From assembly GCA_046094825.1 (NCBI GenBank), contig JBJTIF010000078.1, positions 1 to 53,112 on the forward strand: 53,112 bases of DNA, read 5' to 3'. The notes below the pieces were generated by a model. The model did not search any database. It saw nothing but the letters and a program-made list of their open reading frames with translations, and was not told the origin of the DNA. The DNA comes from JBJTIF01 sp046094825. Its GTDB lineage: Bacteria > Actinomycetota > UBA4738 > HRBIN12. The translations under genes and the position numbers were made by a program. Shown in pieces: positions 16,809 to 25,422 of this stretch. The first letter of the stretch is position 1. Every line of letters begins with the position of its first letter.

Positions 16809-17365
16809 GCGCCGCCCGCGCCCTCCCGCGCGCGCCACTCGTCCTCGAGCAGCCCGTACACGACGAGGTCGTAGAACCCGTCCGTGCCCTTCCCCGCACC
16901 GCGGAGCACGCCCTCCTCGCGGAACCCGAGCCGCTCGGGGATCGCGCGGCTCCGCGCGTTGCCGACGCCGGCGCGGATCGTGATCCGGTGGAGTCCGAGG
17001 CGCTCGAACCCCTCGCGGAGGAGCACCCGCACCGCCTCGGTGACGAGCCCACGCCCCTCGTGGTCGGGGCGGACCCAGTACCCGATCTCGCCGTCGATCC
17101 GGAACGGGTCGACCGTGAGTCCCGCACCGCCGACGACCGCGTCCCCGACGAAGATGCCGAGCCCGTCGCGCTCGTCCGGGTCCATCCGCAGACGACGGAT
17201 CCACGCCTCCTCGTCACGGCTCGATCGGGTGAGCGCGACCCACGGGAACCACGTGCCGAGGCGCGTGCGATCGGCGTCGACGACCGCGAACAGCGCCGCC
17301 GCGTCGTCGATGGTGAACCGGCGGAGCACCGCGCCGCCGGGGAGCGCCGCGGGCAGGTCCGTCAC
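16805..17365 (-). CDS. GNAT family N-acetyltransferase (RimJ/RimL type)
   Basis: 186 aa. Opens with LRRFTIDDAAALFAVVDADR and has GIFVGDAVVGGAGL, EIGYWVRPDHEGRGLVTEAVR (acetyl-CoA pyrophosphate loop) and a NARSRAIPERLGFREEGVLRG segment, all characteristic of RimL/RimJ-like acetyltransferases acting on protein N-termini or small amines. Its GTG start overlaps the stop of the acyl-CoA ligase gene by 4 bp, so the two are coupled. The substrate is not deducible. Confidence 0.88.
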   Translation of the reverse strand: MTDLPAALPGGAVLRRFTIDDAAALFAVVDADRTRLGTWFPWVALTRSSRDEEAWIRRLRMDPDERDGLGIFVGDAVVGGAGLTVDPFRIDGEIGYWVRPDHEGRGLVTEAVRVLLREGFERLGLHRITIRAGVGNARSRAIPERLGFREEGVLRGAGKGTDGFYDLVVYGLLEDEWRAREGAGGA

Positions 17366-19092
17366 GACGTCGGCGCAGCCGCGGCGGCCTTCGCCCGCTC
17401 CTCCTCGACGAGCACGCGGCGCAGGGTCTTGCCGATCACCGACACGGGCAGGTCGTCGCGGAACTCGACCGCCTTCGGCGCCCGGTAGCCGGTCAGGCCG
17501 CGCTCCGGGTCGCGCGCCCACTCGAGGAGCTCCGCCTCGGTGACGGCCATCCCCTCGCGCCGCACGACGAACGCCTTCACGGCCTCGCCGGTCCGCTCGT
17601 CGGGCACGCCGATCACCGCGCACTTCAGCACGGCGGGGTGGCGCAGGAGCACCTGCTCGACCTCGGTCGGGTAGACGTTGAAGCCGGAGACGATGACCAT
17701 CTCCTTCACGCGGTCGACGAGGCGGAAGAACCCGTCCGCGTCCATCGTCGCGACGTCGCCGGTGTGGAGCCATCCGTCGCGGATCATGAGCGCGGTCTCG
17801 TCGGGTCGCTGCCAGTAGCCGAGCATCACCTGCGGCCCGCGGATGCAGAGTTCGCCGGGCTCGCCGATCCCCACTTCGCGGTCGGGCTCCTCGAGGTCGA
17901 CGATCTTGCAGTCGGTGTCCGGCAGGGGAACGCCGACCGTGCCGATCCGGCCGGTGCCGTCGGTCGGGTTCACGTGCGTCGCGGGCGAGCACTCGGTGAG
18001 GCCGTAGCCCTCCGCGATGTTCGCCCCGCCGGTGATCTCGTGGAACCGCTCCGCGACGACCGGCGGGAGCGCGGCCGCGCCGGAGACGCACACCTTGATC
18101 GATCGCAGGTCGTGCTTCGCCGTCTTCGGCGACTCGTTCAGCGCCTGGTAGATCCGGGGGACGCCCGGGAAGAGCGTCGGCTTCTCCTTCGCGATGTCGT
18201 GGAGCGTCCGGTCGAGATCGAAGCGCGGCTGGATCACGAGCTTCATCGCGTACATGATCGCGAGCCCGAGCGACCCGGTGACGCCGTACGAGTGGAAGAA
18301 GGGCAGGATGCTCATGAGCGCGTCCTTGCCGTCCTCGATCTGGTCGCCGAACCACACGCCGGCCTGGCGGGAGTTCGTCGTCACGTTGAAGTGCGAGAGC
18401 ATCGCGCCCTTCGATACCCCCGTCGTGCCGCCCGTGTACACGAACGCCGCCGGGTCCTTGCGCGGATCGATCGTCGCGGCGACCGGCGCGACGCCGGCCT
18501 CGGCCAGCCACGAGGTCCAGCGACGGACCGGCGCGTCCGCGGCGACCGGCGGCCAGGGCTTGCCCTCGTGCTTCGCCTCGCGCTTGAACTTCAGCGGGGC
18601 GAGCTGCTTGAGCGGGAACTTCATGTAGTCGGTGACCGAGGTCACGATGACGTCGGTGATGCCGAGGCGCTCGAACACCGGCGCGTAGTTCGCGTAGAGC
18701 TGGTCGAGGCAGATCACGACCTTCGCGCCCGAGTCGCGGAGCTGGTGCTCCATCTCGCGCTGCGTGTAGAGCGGGTTGTTGCCGACGGCGATCGCGCCGA
18801 TCCGGACGGTGCCGTAGAAGGCGACGACGTACTGCGGGCAGTTCGGGAGGATGAACGCCACCCGGTCGCCCTTCGTGACCCCGAGGCCCGTGAGCGCGGC
18901 GGAGAACCGCTCCGCGTGGTCGAGGAGCGTGCGGTACGTCATGTGGGCGCCGAACCAGGCGGTCGCGACGTTGTCGGGGAACCGCCGGACGGCGGCCTCG
19001 AGCATCGAGAACACCGAGATCTCGGGGTAGGGCTCGAGCGAGTGCGGGATGCCCTTCGGGTACGAAGCGAACCACGGGCGGTGCTCGGTCAT
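17362..19092 (-). CDS. Long-chain fatty acid-CoA ligase (AMP-binding)
   Basis: 576 aa. ANL-superfamily motifs: A3 YTGGTTGVSKG, A5 GYGLTECSPAT, A7/A8 LHTGDVATMDADGFFRLVDR and A10 PVSVIGKTLRR with the catalytic Lys. The length and the N-terminal RFPDNVATAWFG region match long-chain acyl-CoA synthetases (FadD type). ATG at 19092 is used because a GGAGGAGGG ribosome site sits just upstream and family similarity begins there. The enzyme activates fatty acids as acyl-AMP and then acyl-CoA. Confidence 0.93.
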   Translation of the reverse strand: MTEHRPWFASYPKGIPHSLEPYPEISVFSMLEAAVRRFPDNVATAWFGAHMTYRTLLDHAERFSAALTGLGVTKGDRVAFILPNCPQYVVAFYGTVRIGAIAVGNNPLYTQREMEHQLRDSGAKVVICLDQLYANYAPVFERLGITDVIVTSVTDYMKFPLKQLAPLKFKREAKHEGKPWPPVAADAPVRRWTSWLAEAGVAPVAATIDPRKDPAAFVYTGGTTGVSKGAMLSHFNVTTNSRQAGVWFGDQIEDGKDALMSILPFFHSYGVTGSLGLAIMYAMKLVIQPRFDLDRTLHDIAKEKPTLFPGVPRIYQALNESPKTAKHDLRSIKVCVSGAAALPPVVAERFHEITGGANIAEGYGLTECSPATHVNPTDGTGRIGTVGVPLPDTDCKIVDLEEPDREVGIGEPGELCIRGPQVMLGYWQRPDETALMIRDGWLHTGDVATMDADGFFRLVDRVKEMVIVSGFNVYPTEVEQVLLRHPAVLKCAVIGVPDERTGEAVKAFVVRREGMAVTEAELLEWARDPERGLTGYRAPKAVEFRDDLPVSVIGKTLRRVLVEEERAKAAAAAPTS

Positions 19093-19193
19093 GACCCCCT
19101 CCTCCGGTCCCCGCGCCGGCACCGGCGTGGGGGTCCGAGCATCATTCCAGACCCCCCGAGGACGGCACAAGACCGGGGCGGTAGCATCGCCGC

Positions 19194-19442
19194 GTGCCGA
19201 AATCGAAGACCCGCAAGCGCTCGACGCGCAGGCCCTACCTCCCGGCGGAGCAGCCCGTGAAGCGGCCGCGCTCGAGCCCCTCCTGGTACGGCTACCTCGT
19301 GCTCGGCTTCATCCTCGTGGGCGTCGCGGTCATCGTGCTCAACTACATGGGGATCATGCCCGGCGGCACGGAGCCGACGTGGCTCTGGGTCGGCCTCGGC
19401 GGCATCGGCATCGGGTTCGTCGCCGCGACGCAGTGGCGCTAG
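19194..19442 (+). CDS. crgA: CrgA family cell division protein
   Basis: 82 aa, GTG start. Begins MPKSKTRK like CrgA, has a basic cytosolic head, then two transmembrane helices (about 31-52 and 62-78), ending VAATQWR like the family's C-terminal ATRWR. CrgA recruits septal PBPs and interacts with FtsZ/FtsI in Actinomycetota. Its presence within 3.5 kb of the phosphorylation/wall operon supports an actinobacterial-like gene order. Confidence 0.9.
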   Translation: MPKSKTRKRSTRRPYLPAEQPVKRPRSSPSWYGYLVLGFILVGVAVIVLNYMGIMPGGTEPTWLWVGLGGIGIGFVAATQWR

Positions 19443-19474
19443 GCATAGCCGCCGACGCTCCCACGCACGAACGC

Positions 19475-19522
19475 ATCACATCGATGTGATTCCCCACAAC
19501 GTTCTCCACACCTGTGGAGAAC
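19475..19522. other. Palindrome pair with DnaA-box-like 9-mers
   Basis: In the gap between convergent genes lies the perfect 16-bp palindrome ATCACATCGATGTGAT (19475-19490). It is followed by a 22-bp inverted repeat, GTTCTCCACA (19501-19510) CC TGTGGAGAAC (19513-19522). The arms contain TTCTCCACA twice in opposite orientation, and TTCCCCACA lies at 19490-19498. All three resemble the DnaA box TT(A/G)TCCACA with one or two mismatches. The spot is less GC-rich than its surroundings. Alternatives are a bidirectional terminator without T-run, or a regulator site. Confidence 0.45.
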
Positions 19523-19571
19523 CTGGGCGCCACGCACGATCCGGCCTCCGGTCGTGCCGTCCGGGAGCCGG

Positions 19572-19916
19572 TCAGCCGGGGCGACGTTCGACGAGCATCG
19601 GCTCGCCGCAGTGGCGGGGCACCTGGAGCTCGCCGAGGCGGGTCACCTGGAACTCCGTCCCGCACTCCCCGCAGACGAGGTAGACCGCGAGGTGGTCGAC
19701 GTCCTCGACCTCGGGACGTTCGCGCGGACCACCCCCCGAGGCGGCGCGCAGGGCCGTGACCCCGAGCCACAGGATCACGAGCCCGACGAGGATCGCGGAG
19801 AGCGCGACGGCGACGTTCACGGCGCGGGGGCGGACGTCGGAGGGGTGTGCGTCGGTCGGGACGCGGTGCGCGGCATCCTCCCGAGTGTAGCCACGGCCCA
19901 TCTCCGCGCGTACCAT
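19572..19916 (-). CDS. Membrane protein with C-terminal zinc-ribbon
   Basis: 114 aa; ATG at 19916 has GAGGG 5 nt upstream. One transmembrane helix (about 34-56, VNVAVALSAILVGLVILWLG) is followed by a soluble domain with CGECGTEF and RHCGEPM, which would give a four-ligand (C-x2-C...H-C) zinc-ribbon-like site. It is convergent with crgA and divergent from the deacetylase gene (11 bp apart). Not recognised as a named family; function unknown. Confidence 0.7.
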   Translation of the reverse strand: MVRAEMGRGYTREDAAHRVPTDAHPSDVRPRAVNVAVALSAILVGLVILWLGVTALRAASGGGPRERPEVEDVDHLAVYLVCGECGTEFQVTRLGELQVPRHCGEPMLVERRPG

Positions 19917-19927
19917 CGCAACCCTCG

Positions 19928-21067
19928 ATGCAGCGCCTCCTCCGCCTTCCCCGGCACCGTCGCATCACCCTCGCGCTCGCGTGCGCGGGCCTCTCGGTGC
20001 TCGCCGGCTTCCTCCCGACGTCGGCCGTCGCGCGGACCACGCCGCCGGTCGGCGACGTGAACGTCCCGCGTCCCCCCGAGGACGCGATCTCGACGGACGC
20101 GAGCCCCGGGTTCCGCGTCCGATGGGAACGCATCGCGCCGATCCCCCTCACGACCGAGCGCGCGATCACGTTCACCTTCCGCACGAGCGGGTCGCAGTCG
20201 GGCGGCCGCGTCCTCGCGCGCATCACGACGCTCGGCGGCGAGGCGGTGCGCGAGCTGAACAGCGGGTCGGATCCGCTGCCCGCGATCTCGGTCCTGCGGT
20301 GGGACGGACGCGACGACGACGGCCGTCGCGTCGGCAACGGCGTCTACGAGGTGCAGCTCGTCGCGCTCACGCGCGTCGGCGAGGAATCGCCCACCGCCGT
20401 CCGTCGCATCCGCGTCGAGCGGCCGACGCGCGCGCGCACGATCTACCGGGTCCGCGACGCCGGGCGTCGCGTCGCGCTCACCTTCGACGACTGCAACTTC
20501 GACGACGCCTGGCGGCGGATCCTCACGGTCCTCGAGGAGCGCGACGACCACGTGACGTTCTTCTGCCTCGGCAAGACCGTGCAGCTGTTCCCGCAGCTCG
20601 CGCGGCGGACGGTCGCGCTCGGCCACGACATCGGCTCGCACAGCTTCGACCACCCGAACCTCCGCTACGCGTCGTCGTGGCGAGTCCTCGACGAGCTCGA
20701 CCGCACGACGCGGTCGTGGTGGTCGATCGCCGGGATCACCCCGGTGCCGTACTTCCGTCCGCCGTACGGGGACTTCGACGCGGACGTCCTCCGAGCGCTC
20801 GGGCAGCGCGGCTTCACGGACTGCTTCCTCTGGGACGTCGACCCGAGCGACTGGACCGATCCGGGGCCGGCGACGATCACCGCCCGCGTGCTCGACCGGG
20901 TGCGCCCCGGGAGCATCGTGCTCCTCCACGTGAAGCCCCAGACCGCCGCGGCGCTCCCCGCGATCCTCCGGGGGCTCCGGCGGATGGACCTCGAGCCGGT
21001 GACGCTCACGGAGCTCCTCGCCGCGGGGTCGCCGGTCACCTCGGGCACCGTCGGCCTCCCCTACTGA
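19928..21067 (+). CDS. Secreted polysaccharide deacetylase (NodB domain) with FlgD-like Ig domain
   Basis: 379 aa. Signal peptide at the N-terminus (ITLALACAGLSVLAGFLPTSAVA). A FlgD/Ig-like fold follows (about 90-175, with LRWDGRDDDGRRVGNGVYEV). The NodB domain then starts at ALTFDDCNFDD with the His pair SHSFDHPN, RPPYGDF, a DVDPSDW segment and LLHVK. These are the five CE4 motifs for a metal-dependent deacetylase acting on peptidoglycan or chitin-like N-acetyl groups outside the cell. Confidence 0.9.
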   Translation: MQRLLRLPRHRRITLALACAGLSVLAGFLPTSAVARTTPPVGDVNVPRPPEDAISTDASPGFRVRWERIAPIPLTTERAITFTFRTSGSQSGGRVLARITTLGGEAVRELNSGSDPLPAISVLRWDGRDDDGRRVGNGVYEVQLVALTRVGEESPTAVRRIRVERPTRARTIYRVRDAGRRVALTFDDCNFDDAWRRILTVLEERDDHVTFFCLGKTVQLFPQLARRTVALGHDIGSHSFDHPNLRYASSWRVLDELDRTTRSWWSIAGITPVPYFRPPYGDFDADVLRALGQRGFTDCFLWDVDPSDWTDPGPATITARVLDRVRPGSIVLLHVKPQTAAALPAILRGLRRMDLEPVTLTELLAAGSPVTSGTVGLPY

Positions 21068-21107
21068 GGCCCCGACGCCGTCGCGCTCCGCGGTGAGCGC
21101 GGGGGCC
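21068..21107. terminator. Bipartite stem-loop between convergent genes
   Basis: Outer stem GGCCCC (21068-21073) / GGGGCC (21102-21107) and inner stem GCGCTC (21083-21088) / GAGCGC (21095-21100) with a 6-nt loop. It fills the 41-bp gap between the deacetylase and the CoxL-like gene. No T-run follows on either side, so it may be a Rho-independent-like pause site serving both strands. Confidence 0.45.
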
Positions 21108-21108
21108 G

Positions 21109-23391
21109 TCAGCCGCGCGTCGCGTCGCGGATCGCGGCGAGGACCCGCTCCGGCGTGCACGGCACGTCGACGTGGACGATGCCGAGGTGCGCGAGCGCGT
21201 CGACGACCGCGCTCTGGATCGCCGGCGTCGACCCGACCGTCGCCGACTCGCCGATCCCCTTCGCGCCGAGCGGGTTCCGCGGGGTCGGGGTCTGCGTGAA
21301 CGCGGTCTCCCACGCGGGGAGATCGGACGCGGCGGGCATCGGGTACGACGCGAGCGTCGTCGTGAGCGGGTTGCCGTCGGGGTCGAACCGCACCTCCTCG
21401 TAGAGGGCCTGCGCCGCGCCCTGCGCGAGCCCGCCGTGCACCTGGCCCTCGGCGAGCAGCGGATTCAGGATCACGCCGGCGTCGTCGACGGCGATGTGGC
21501 GGACGAGCCGCACGTCGCCGTCGTCGAGATCCACCTCGACGACGGCGACGTGCGCGCCGAAGGGGAACGTCGCGTCGTCCATCCGGAACCGCGTCGCCGC
21601 GCGGAGCGGCGCGGGGTCCGGGCGCGCTGGATCGCGTGCGAGCCGGGCGATCTGCGCCCACGTCCGCGCGCGATCCGGCGCGCCCGTCACCCGGACCCCG
21701 GCCTCCGCCACCTCGAGGTCCTCCGCGGCGACCTCGAGGTCCTCGGCGACGAGCGCCTTCGCCCGATCGATGACCGCGACCGCGCCCTCGTGGATCGCCG
21801 AGCCGCCGACCTGGAGCGAGCGCGATGCGTACGTCCCCTGTCCGCGCGGCACGCGACCGGTGTCGGAGTGGACGACCCGCACGCGCTCGATCGGGACGGC
21901 GAGGAGCCCGCCGACGAGCTGCGCGAACGCCGTCTCGTGGCCCTGGCCGTGCGGCGACGTGCCGACGAGGACGGTGATGCCCCCGTCGTCGTCGACCTCG
22001 ACCGTCGCGTCCTCGGGCGAGAAACCGGTGATCTCCACGTACATCGCGACACCGATGCCGAGGACGCGACGGTCGCCGCGCCCGCGTCGGGCGGCCTGCT
22101 CCACACGGAGCGCGTCGACGTCGGCGAGCGCGAGCGCGCGGTCGAGCGCGGCCGCGTAGTCGCCGGAGTCGTAGCGCTCGCCGGTCGCGACCTCGTACGG
22201 GAAGGCGTCGGCGGGGATGAGGTTCCGACGACGGACCTCGATCGGGTCGAGCCCGAGTTCGCCCGCGAGCCGGTCGAGCATCCGCTCGAGCGTGAGCGTC
22301 GCCTCCGGTCGTCCCGCACCGCGGTACGACCCGATCGGCGTCGTCGTCGTCACGACCGACCGGACGCGGAGCGCGATCGCGGGGATGCGGTACGGCCCGG
22401 AGAGCATCCGCTTCGTGTTCGCGGGGAGGTACGAGCCGAGCGGGTGCGCACCCATGTCCGCGACGAGGTCGACGCGCAGGCCGACGATCGTGCCGTCGCG
22501 GCGAGCGGCGAGTTCGACGTCGTGGACCTGTGCGCGACCGTGGAGGAGCGCCGTCATCGACTCGGACCGCGACTCGGACCAACGGACCGCGCGTCCGAGA
22601 CGACGGGCGAGCGCCGCGACGAGGAGGTACTCCGGGTACACGTAGAGCTTCGTGCCGAATCCGCCGCCGACGTCGGGGGCGATGACGCGGATGCGGTCGC
22701 GGTCGAGGTCGAGCGCGTCGGCGAGGTCGTTCCGCACGTCGAACGGCACCTGCGTCGAGACGTGGACGAGGAGCCCGCCGTCCTCGGTGGGCTCGGCGAG
22801 CATCGCGTTCGTCTCCATCGGGACCGGCGCGAGGCGCTGGTGGACGACGCGCTCGCAGACGACGATCTCCGCGCCGGCGAGCACGGCGTCGTCGTCGAAG
22901 CGATCGTCGAAGCCGTCCGCCACGTTCGAGCCCGCCTCGGGGAACAGGAGCGTCCCGGCGTCGTCGAGGGCTGCCATCGGATCGACGAGCGGGTCGAGCG
23001 GGTCGAGGTCGGGGACGACGAGCTCCGCCGCGTCGAGCGCGCGCGCGAGGGAGTCGGCGACGACGACCGCGATCGGCTGCCCGACCCAGCGGACGCGGTC
23101 GGTCGCGAGGAGCGGGAGCGCGAAGGCGACCGGCTCGCGGACGGAGCCCGGCACCGCGATCGGGGGGAGGTCGGCGACGTCGGCCGCGGTCCAGACCGCG
23201 ACGACCCCGGGCGCGGCGAGCGCACCTCCGGCATCGACCCCGCGCAGGTGCGCGTGCGCGGTGTGCGAGCGGACGACGACGGCGCGGAGCGCGCCGGGTG
23301 CGGGGATGTCCTCGACGTAGCGGGCCTCGCCGCGGAGGAACCGGGGGTCCTCCGTGCGGAGCACCGCTCGACCGAAGACCCGATCCGCCAT
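21109..23391 (-). CDS. Xanthine dehydrogenase/CoxL-family molybdenum hydroxylase large subunit, orphan
   Basis: 760 aa, full length for the Mo-binding subunit. Molybdopterin-contact motifs: VGGGFGTK (241-248) and SYRGAGRPE (355-363). The latter is the form-II/CoxL-like signature and lacks the Cys of the AYRCSFR loop of true aerobic CO dehydrogenase. The catalytic Glu lies in GAKGIGES near the C-terminus. No FAD (CoxM) or 2Fe-2S (CoxS) subunit gene and no maturation genes are adjacent, so electron-transfer partners must be elsewhere. Likely oxidises an aldehyde or N-heterocycle. It diverges from the photolyase gene across 18 bp. Confidence 0.88.
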   Translation of the reverse strand: MADRVFGRAVLRTEDPRFLRGEARYVEDIPAPGALRAVVVRSHTAHAHLRGVDAGGALAAPGVVAVWTAADVADLPPIAVPGSVREPVAFALPLLATDRVRWVGQPIAVVVADSLARALDAAELVVPDLDPLDPLVDPMAALDDAGTLLFPEAGSNVADGFDDRFDDDAVLAGAEIVVCERVVHQRLAPVPMETNAMLAEPTEDGGLLVHVSTQVPFDVRNDLADALDLDRDRIRVIAPDVGGGFGTKLYVYPEYLLVAALARRLGRAVRWSESRSESMTALLHGRAQVHDVELAARRDGTIVGLRVDLVADMGAHPLGSYLPANTKRMLSGPYRIPAIALRVRSVVTTTTPIGSYRGAGRPEATLTLERMLDRLAGELGLDPIEVRRRNLIPADAFPYEVATGERYDSGDYAAALDRALALADVDALRVEQAARRGRGDRRVLGIGVAMYVEITGFSPEDATVEVDDDGGITVLVGTSPHGQGHETAFAQLVGGLLAVPIERVRVVHSDTGRVPRGQGTYASRSLQVGGSAIHEGAVAVIDRAKALVAEDLEVAAEDLEVAEAGVRVTGAPDRARTWAQIARLARDPARPDPAPLRAATRFRMDDATFPFGAHVAVVEVDLDDGDVRLVRHIAVDDAGVILNPLLAEGQVHGGLAQGAAQALYEEVRFDPDGNPLTTTLASYPMPAASDLPAWETAFTQTPTPRNPLGAKGIGESATVGSTPAIQSAVVDALAHLGIVHVDVPCTPERVLAAIRDATRG

Positions 23392-23409
23392 GTCCGCCAC
23401 ACTGTACGG

Positions 23410-24903
23410 GTGACCCGGTGGCTGTTCGGCGACCAGCTCGGCCCGATCTACCTCGACGACGTCCCGGCGGACGAGCCGGTGCTCCTCGCGATCTCGCTCG
23501 GGGCCCTCGGTCGGAAGCGCTGGCACCGCCAGAAGCTCCACCTCCTCCTGTCGGCGATGCGCCACCGTGCGGCGGAGCTCGGCGACCGCGCGACGCTCGT
23601 CGTCGCGCCGACGTACCGCGCCGCGCTCGCGGAGGCGGGGCTCCGCGCCGAGGACCTCACCGTCGCCGAGCCGACATCGCGCTCCGCGGAGTCCTTCGTC
23701 CGCGCGCTCGGCGTCACGGTGGTCCGCAACCGCGGCTTCGCGACGCACCGCGACGACTTCGCCGCGTGGGCGCGGGGCCGCGGATCGAAGCGGCTCCTCC
23801 TCGAGGACTTCTACCGGTCGCAGCGCGAACGCCACCGCGTCCTCCTCGAGGCCGACGGTTCGCCGAAGGGCGGGCGCTGGAACTTCGACGCCGACAACCG
23901 CGAGCGCCCGCCCCGCGGCGCGACGACGCTCGGGGTCGCACCGCCGTTCCACCCGACCGAGGACGCGATCGACGCGGCGGTCCGCGACGACCTCGACCGG
24001 TCGTGCCGCGAGGGCCTCGTCGCACCGATCGGTGACGACGGTCCCCGCTGGTTCGCGGCGACGCGCGACGAGGCGCTCGCGGCACTCGCGACGTTCGTCG
24101 AGCACCGGCTGCCGACGTTCGGTCCGTACGAGGATGCGATCCTCGCGGGCGACCCCGCGATGGCGCACAGCCTCCTCTCCGCGCCGATGAACCTCGGCCT
24201 CCTCCACCCGCTCGAGGTGGTCCGCGCGGCGGAGGCCGCGCTCGACGCCGGCACCGCACCGATCGCGAGCGTCGAGGGCTTCGTCCGCCAGGTCCTCGGC
24301 TGGCGCGAGTACGTGTGGGGCCTGTCCTGGTGGTTCGACGAGGCGTACCGATCGAGCAACGCCCTCGACGCCCGCGAGCCGGTCCCCGAGTGGATGGGAT
24401 CGCTCGATGCGGGCGGTGAAGTGCGCGCCGCGTGCCTCGCGTCGGCGCTCCGCGACGTCCGCGAGCGCGGGTGGACGCACCACATCCCGCGCCTCATGGT
24501 CCTCGGCAACTACGCGCTCCAGCGCGGGATCGATCCGGCCGCGCTCACCGACTGGTTCCATCGGGCGTTCGTCGACGGCTACGACTGGGTCATGCTCCCG
24601 AACGTCGTCGGGATGAGCCAGTGGGCAGACGGCGGCGCGATGGCGACGAAGCCGTACGCGTCGGGCGGTGCGTACATCGACCGCATGAGCGACCACTGCG
24701 GCCGCTGCCCGTACGACCCGAAGGTGCGCGTCGGACCGACCGCCTGCCCGTTCACGGCGGGCTACTGGTCATTCCTCGCGCGCAACCGGGAGCGCTTCCG
24801 CGGCAACCACCGGATGGCGCAGCCGCTCGCCGGCCTCGCGCGGCTCGCCGACCTCGACGCGGTCATCGGGCAGGAGGACGCCCGGGGCACCGCGGCGCCC
24901 TGA
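23410..24903 (+). CDS. Iron-sulfur bacterial cryptochrome/(6-4) photolyase (PhrB/CryB family)
   Basis: 497 aa, GTG start. Opens WLFGDQL, as in the photolyase-related family, and ends with the FeS cluster domain. Cys342, Cys430, Cys433 and Cys446 have exactly the spacing (88, 3, 13) of the PhrB cluster ligands Cys350, 438, 441 and 454, as I recall them from Agrobacterium. The segment LPNVVGMSQWADGG is typical of the FAD-binding region. PhrB-type enzymes repair (6-4) photoproducts in a light-dependent manner. Divergent from the CoxL-like gene; followed by the methyltransferase gene after 28 bp. Confidence 0.93.
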   Translation: MTRWLFGDQLGPIYLDDVPADEPVLLAISLGALGRKRWHRQKLHLLLSAMRHRAAELGDRATLVVAPTYRAALAEAGLRAEDLTVAEPTSRSAESFVRALGVTVVRNRGFATHRDDFAAWARGRGSKRLLLEDFYRSQRERHRVLLEADGSPKGGRWNFDADNRERPPRGATTLGVAPPFHPTEDAIDAAVRDDLDRSCREGLVAPIGDDGPRWFAATRDEALAALATFVEHRLPTFGPYEDAILAGDPAMAHSLLSAPMNLGLLHPLEVVRAAEAALDAGTAPIASVEGFVRQVLGWREYVWGLSWWFDEAYRSSNALDAREPVPEWMGSLDAGGEVRAACLASALRDVRERGWTHHIPRLMVLGNYALQRGIDPAALTDWFHRAFVDGYDWVMLPNVVGMSQWADGGAMATKPYASGGAYIDRMSDHCGRCPYDPKVRVGPTACPFTAGYWSFLARNRERFRGNHRMAQPLAGLARLADLDAVIGQEDARGTAAP

Positions 24904-24931
24904 CCCCGGGCTCCGGGGCTATCGTGGGGGC

Positions 24932-25408
24932 ATGACGCGCATCCCCGACCTCGGGCCCCGCGGCGAGGGATGGGTGGTGCTGCAGTTCCTCCTCTTCGTC
25001 GCGATCGGCGTCGTCGCTGGGTTCGCCGAACCGTGGGACGACGGCCTGGCCCCGACGCTCCGCGCGCTCGGCACGCTCGCGATCTCGGCGGGGTTCCTCC
25101 TCCTCGCGATGGCGTTCCCGAAGCTCGGCATCTCGACGACGGCGTTCCCGAAGCCGGTCGAGCACGGGCAGCTCCGCACCGACGGCATCTACGGGCTCGT
25201 GCGCCACCCGATCTACGGAGGCGTGTTCCTGCTCGCCCTCGGGTGGTCGTTCCTGCGCGGACCGATCGCTCTCGTGCCGACCGTGGCGCTCGCCGTGCTC
25301 TTCGTCCTGAAGTCGATGCGCGAGGAGGCCTTCCTCATCGAGCGCTACCCCGACTACGCGAGGTACCGCGAGCGCGTGCGCAAGCGCTTCATCCCCGGCA
25401 TCGTCTGA
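24932..25408 (+). CDS. Isoprenylcysteine carboxyl methyltransferase-like membrane protein
   Basis: 158 aa with about four hydrophobic segments. It has the PEMT/ICMT-family hallmark GIYGLVRHPIYGG (RHPxY cofactor-binding motif) and the C-terminal pattern REEAFLIERYPDYARYRERV that helps bind SAM. Bacterial members methylate small lipophilic substrates, in few cases defined. It may share a transcript with the upstream photolyase gene (28-bp gap). Confidence 0.85.
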   Translation: MTRIPDLGPRGEGWVVLQFLLFVAIGVVAGFAEPWDDGLAPTLRALGTLAISAGFLLLAMAFPKLGISTTAFPKPVEHGQLRTDGIYGLVRHPIYGGVFLLALGWSFLRGPIALVPTVALAVLFVLKSMREEAFLIERYPDYARYRERVRKRFIPGIV

Positions 25409-25422
25409 CCTGCCGAGGCGGT

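Noticed and set aside
21109..23391. Aerobic carbon monoxide dehydrogenase CoxL (form I)
   Set aside because: The active-site loop is SYRGAGR, without the Cys of AYRCSFR, and coxM, coxS and maturation genes are absent.
21172..23400. Long plus-strand frame opposite the CoxL-like gene, running into the photolyase frame
   Set aside because: Low-complexity charged translation with no domain; the photolyase starts at the GTG at 23410, where family similarity begins.
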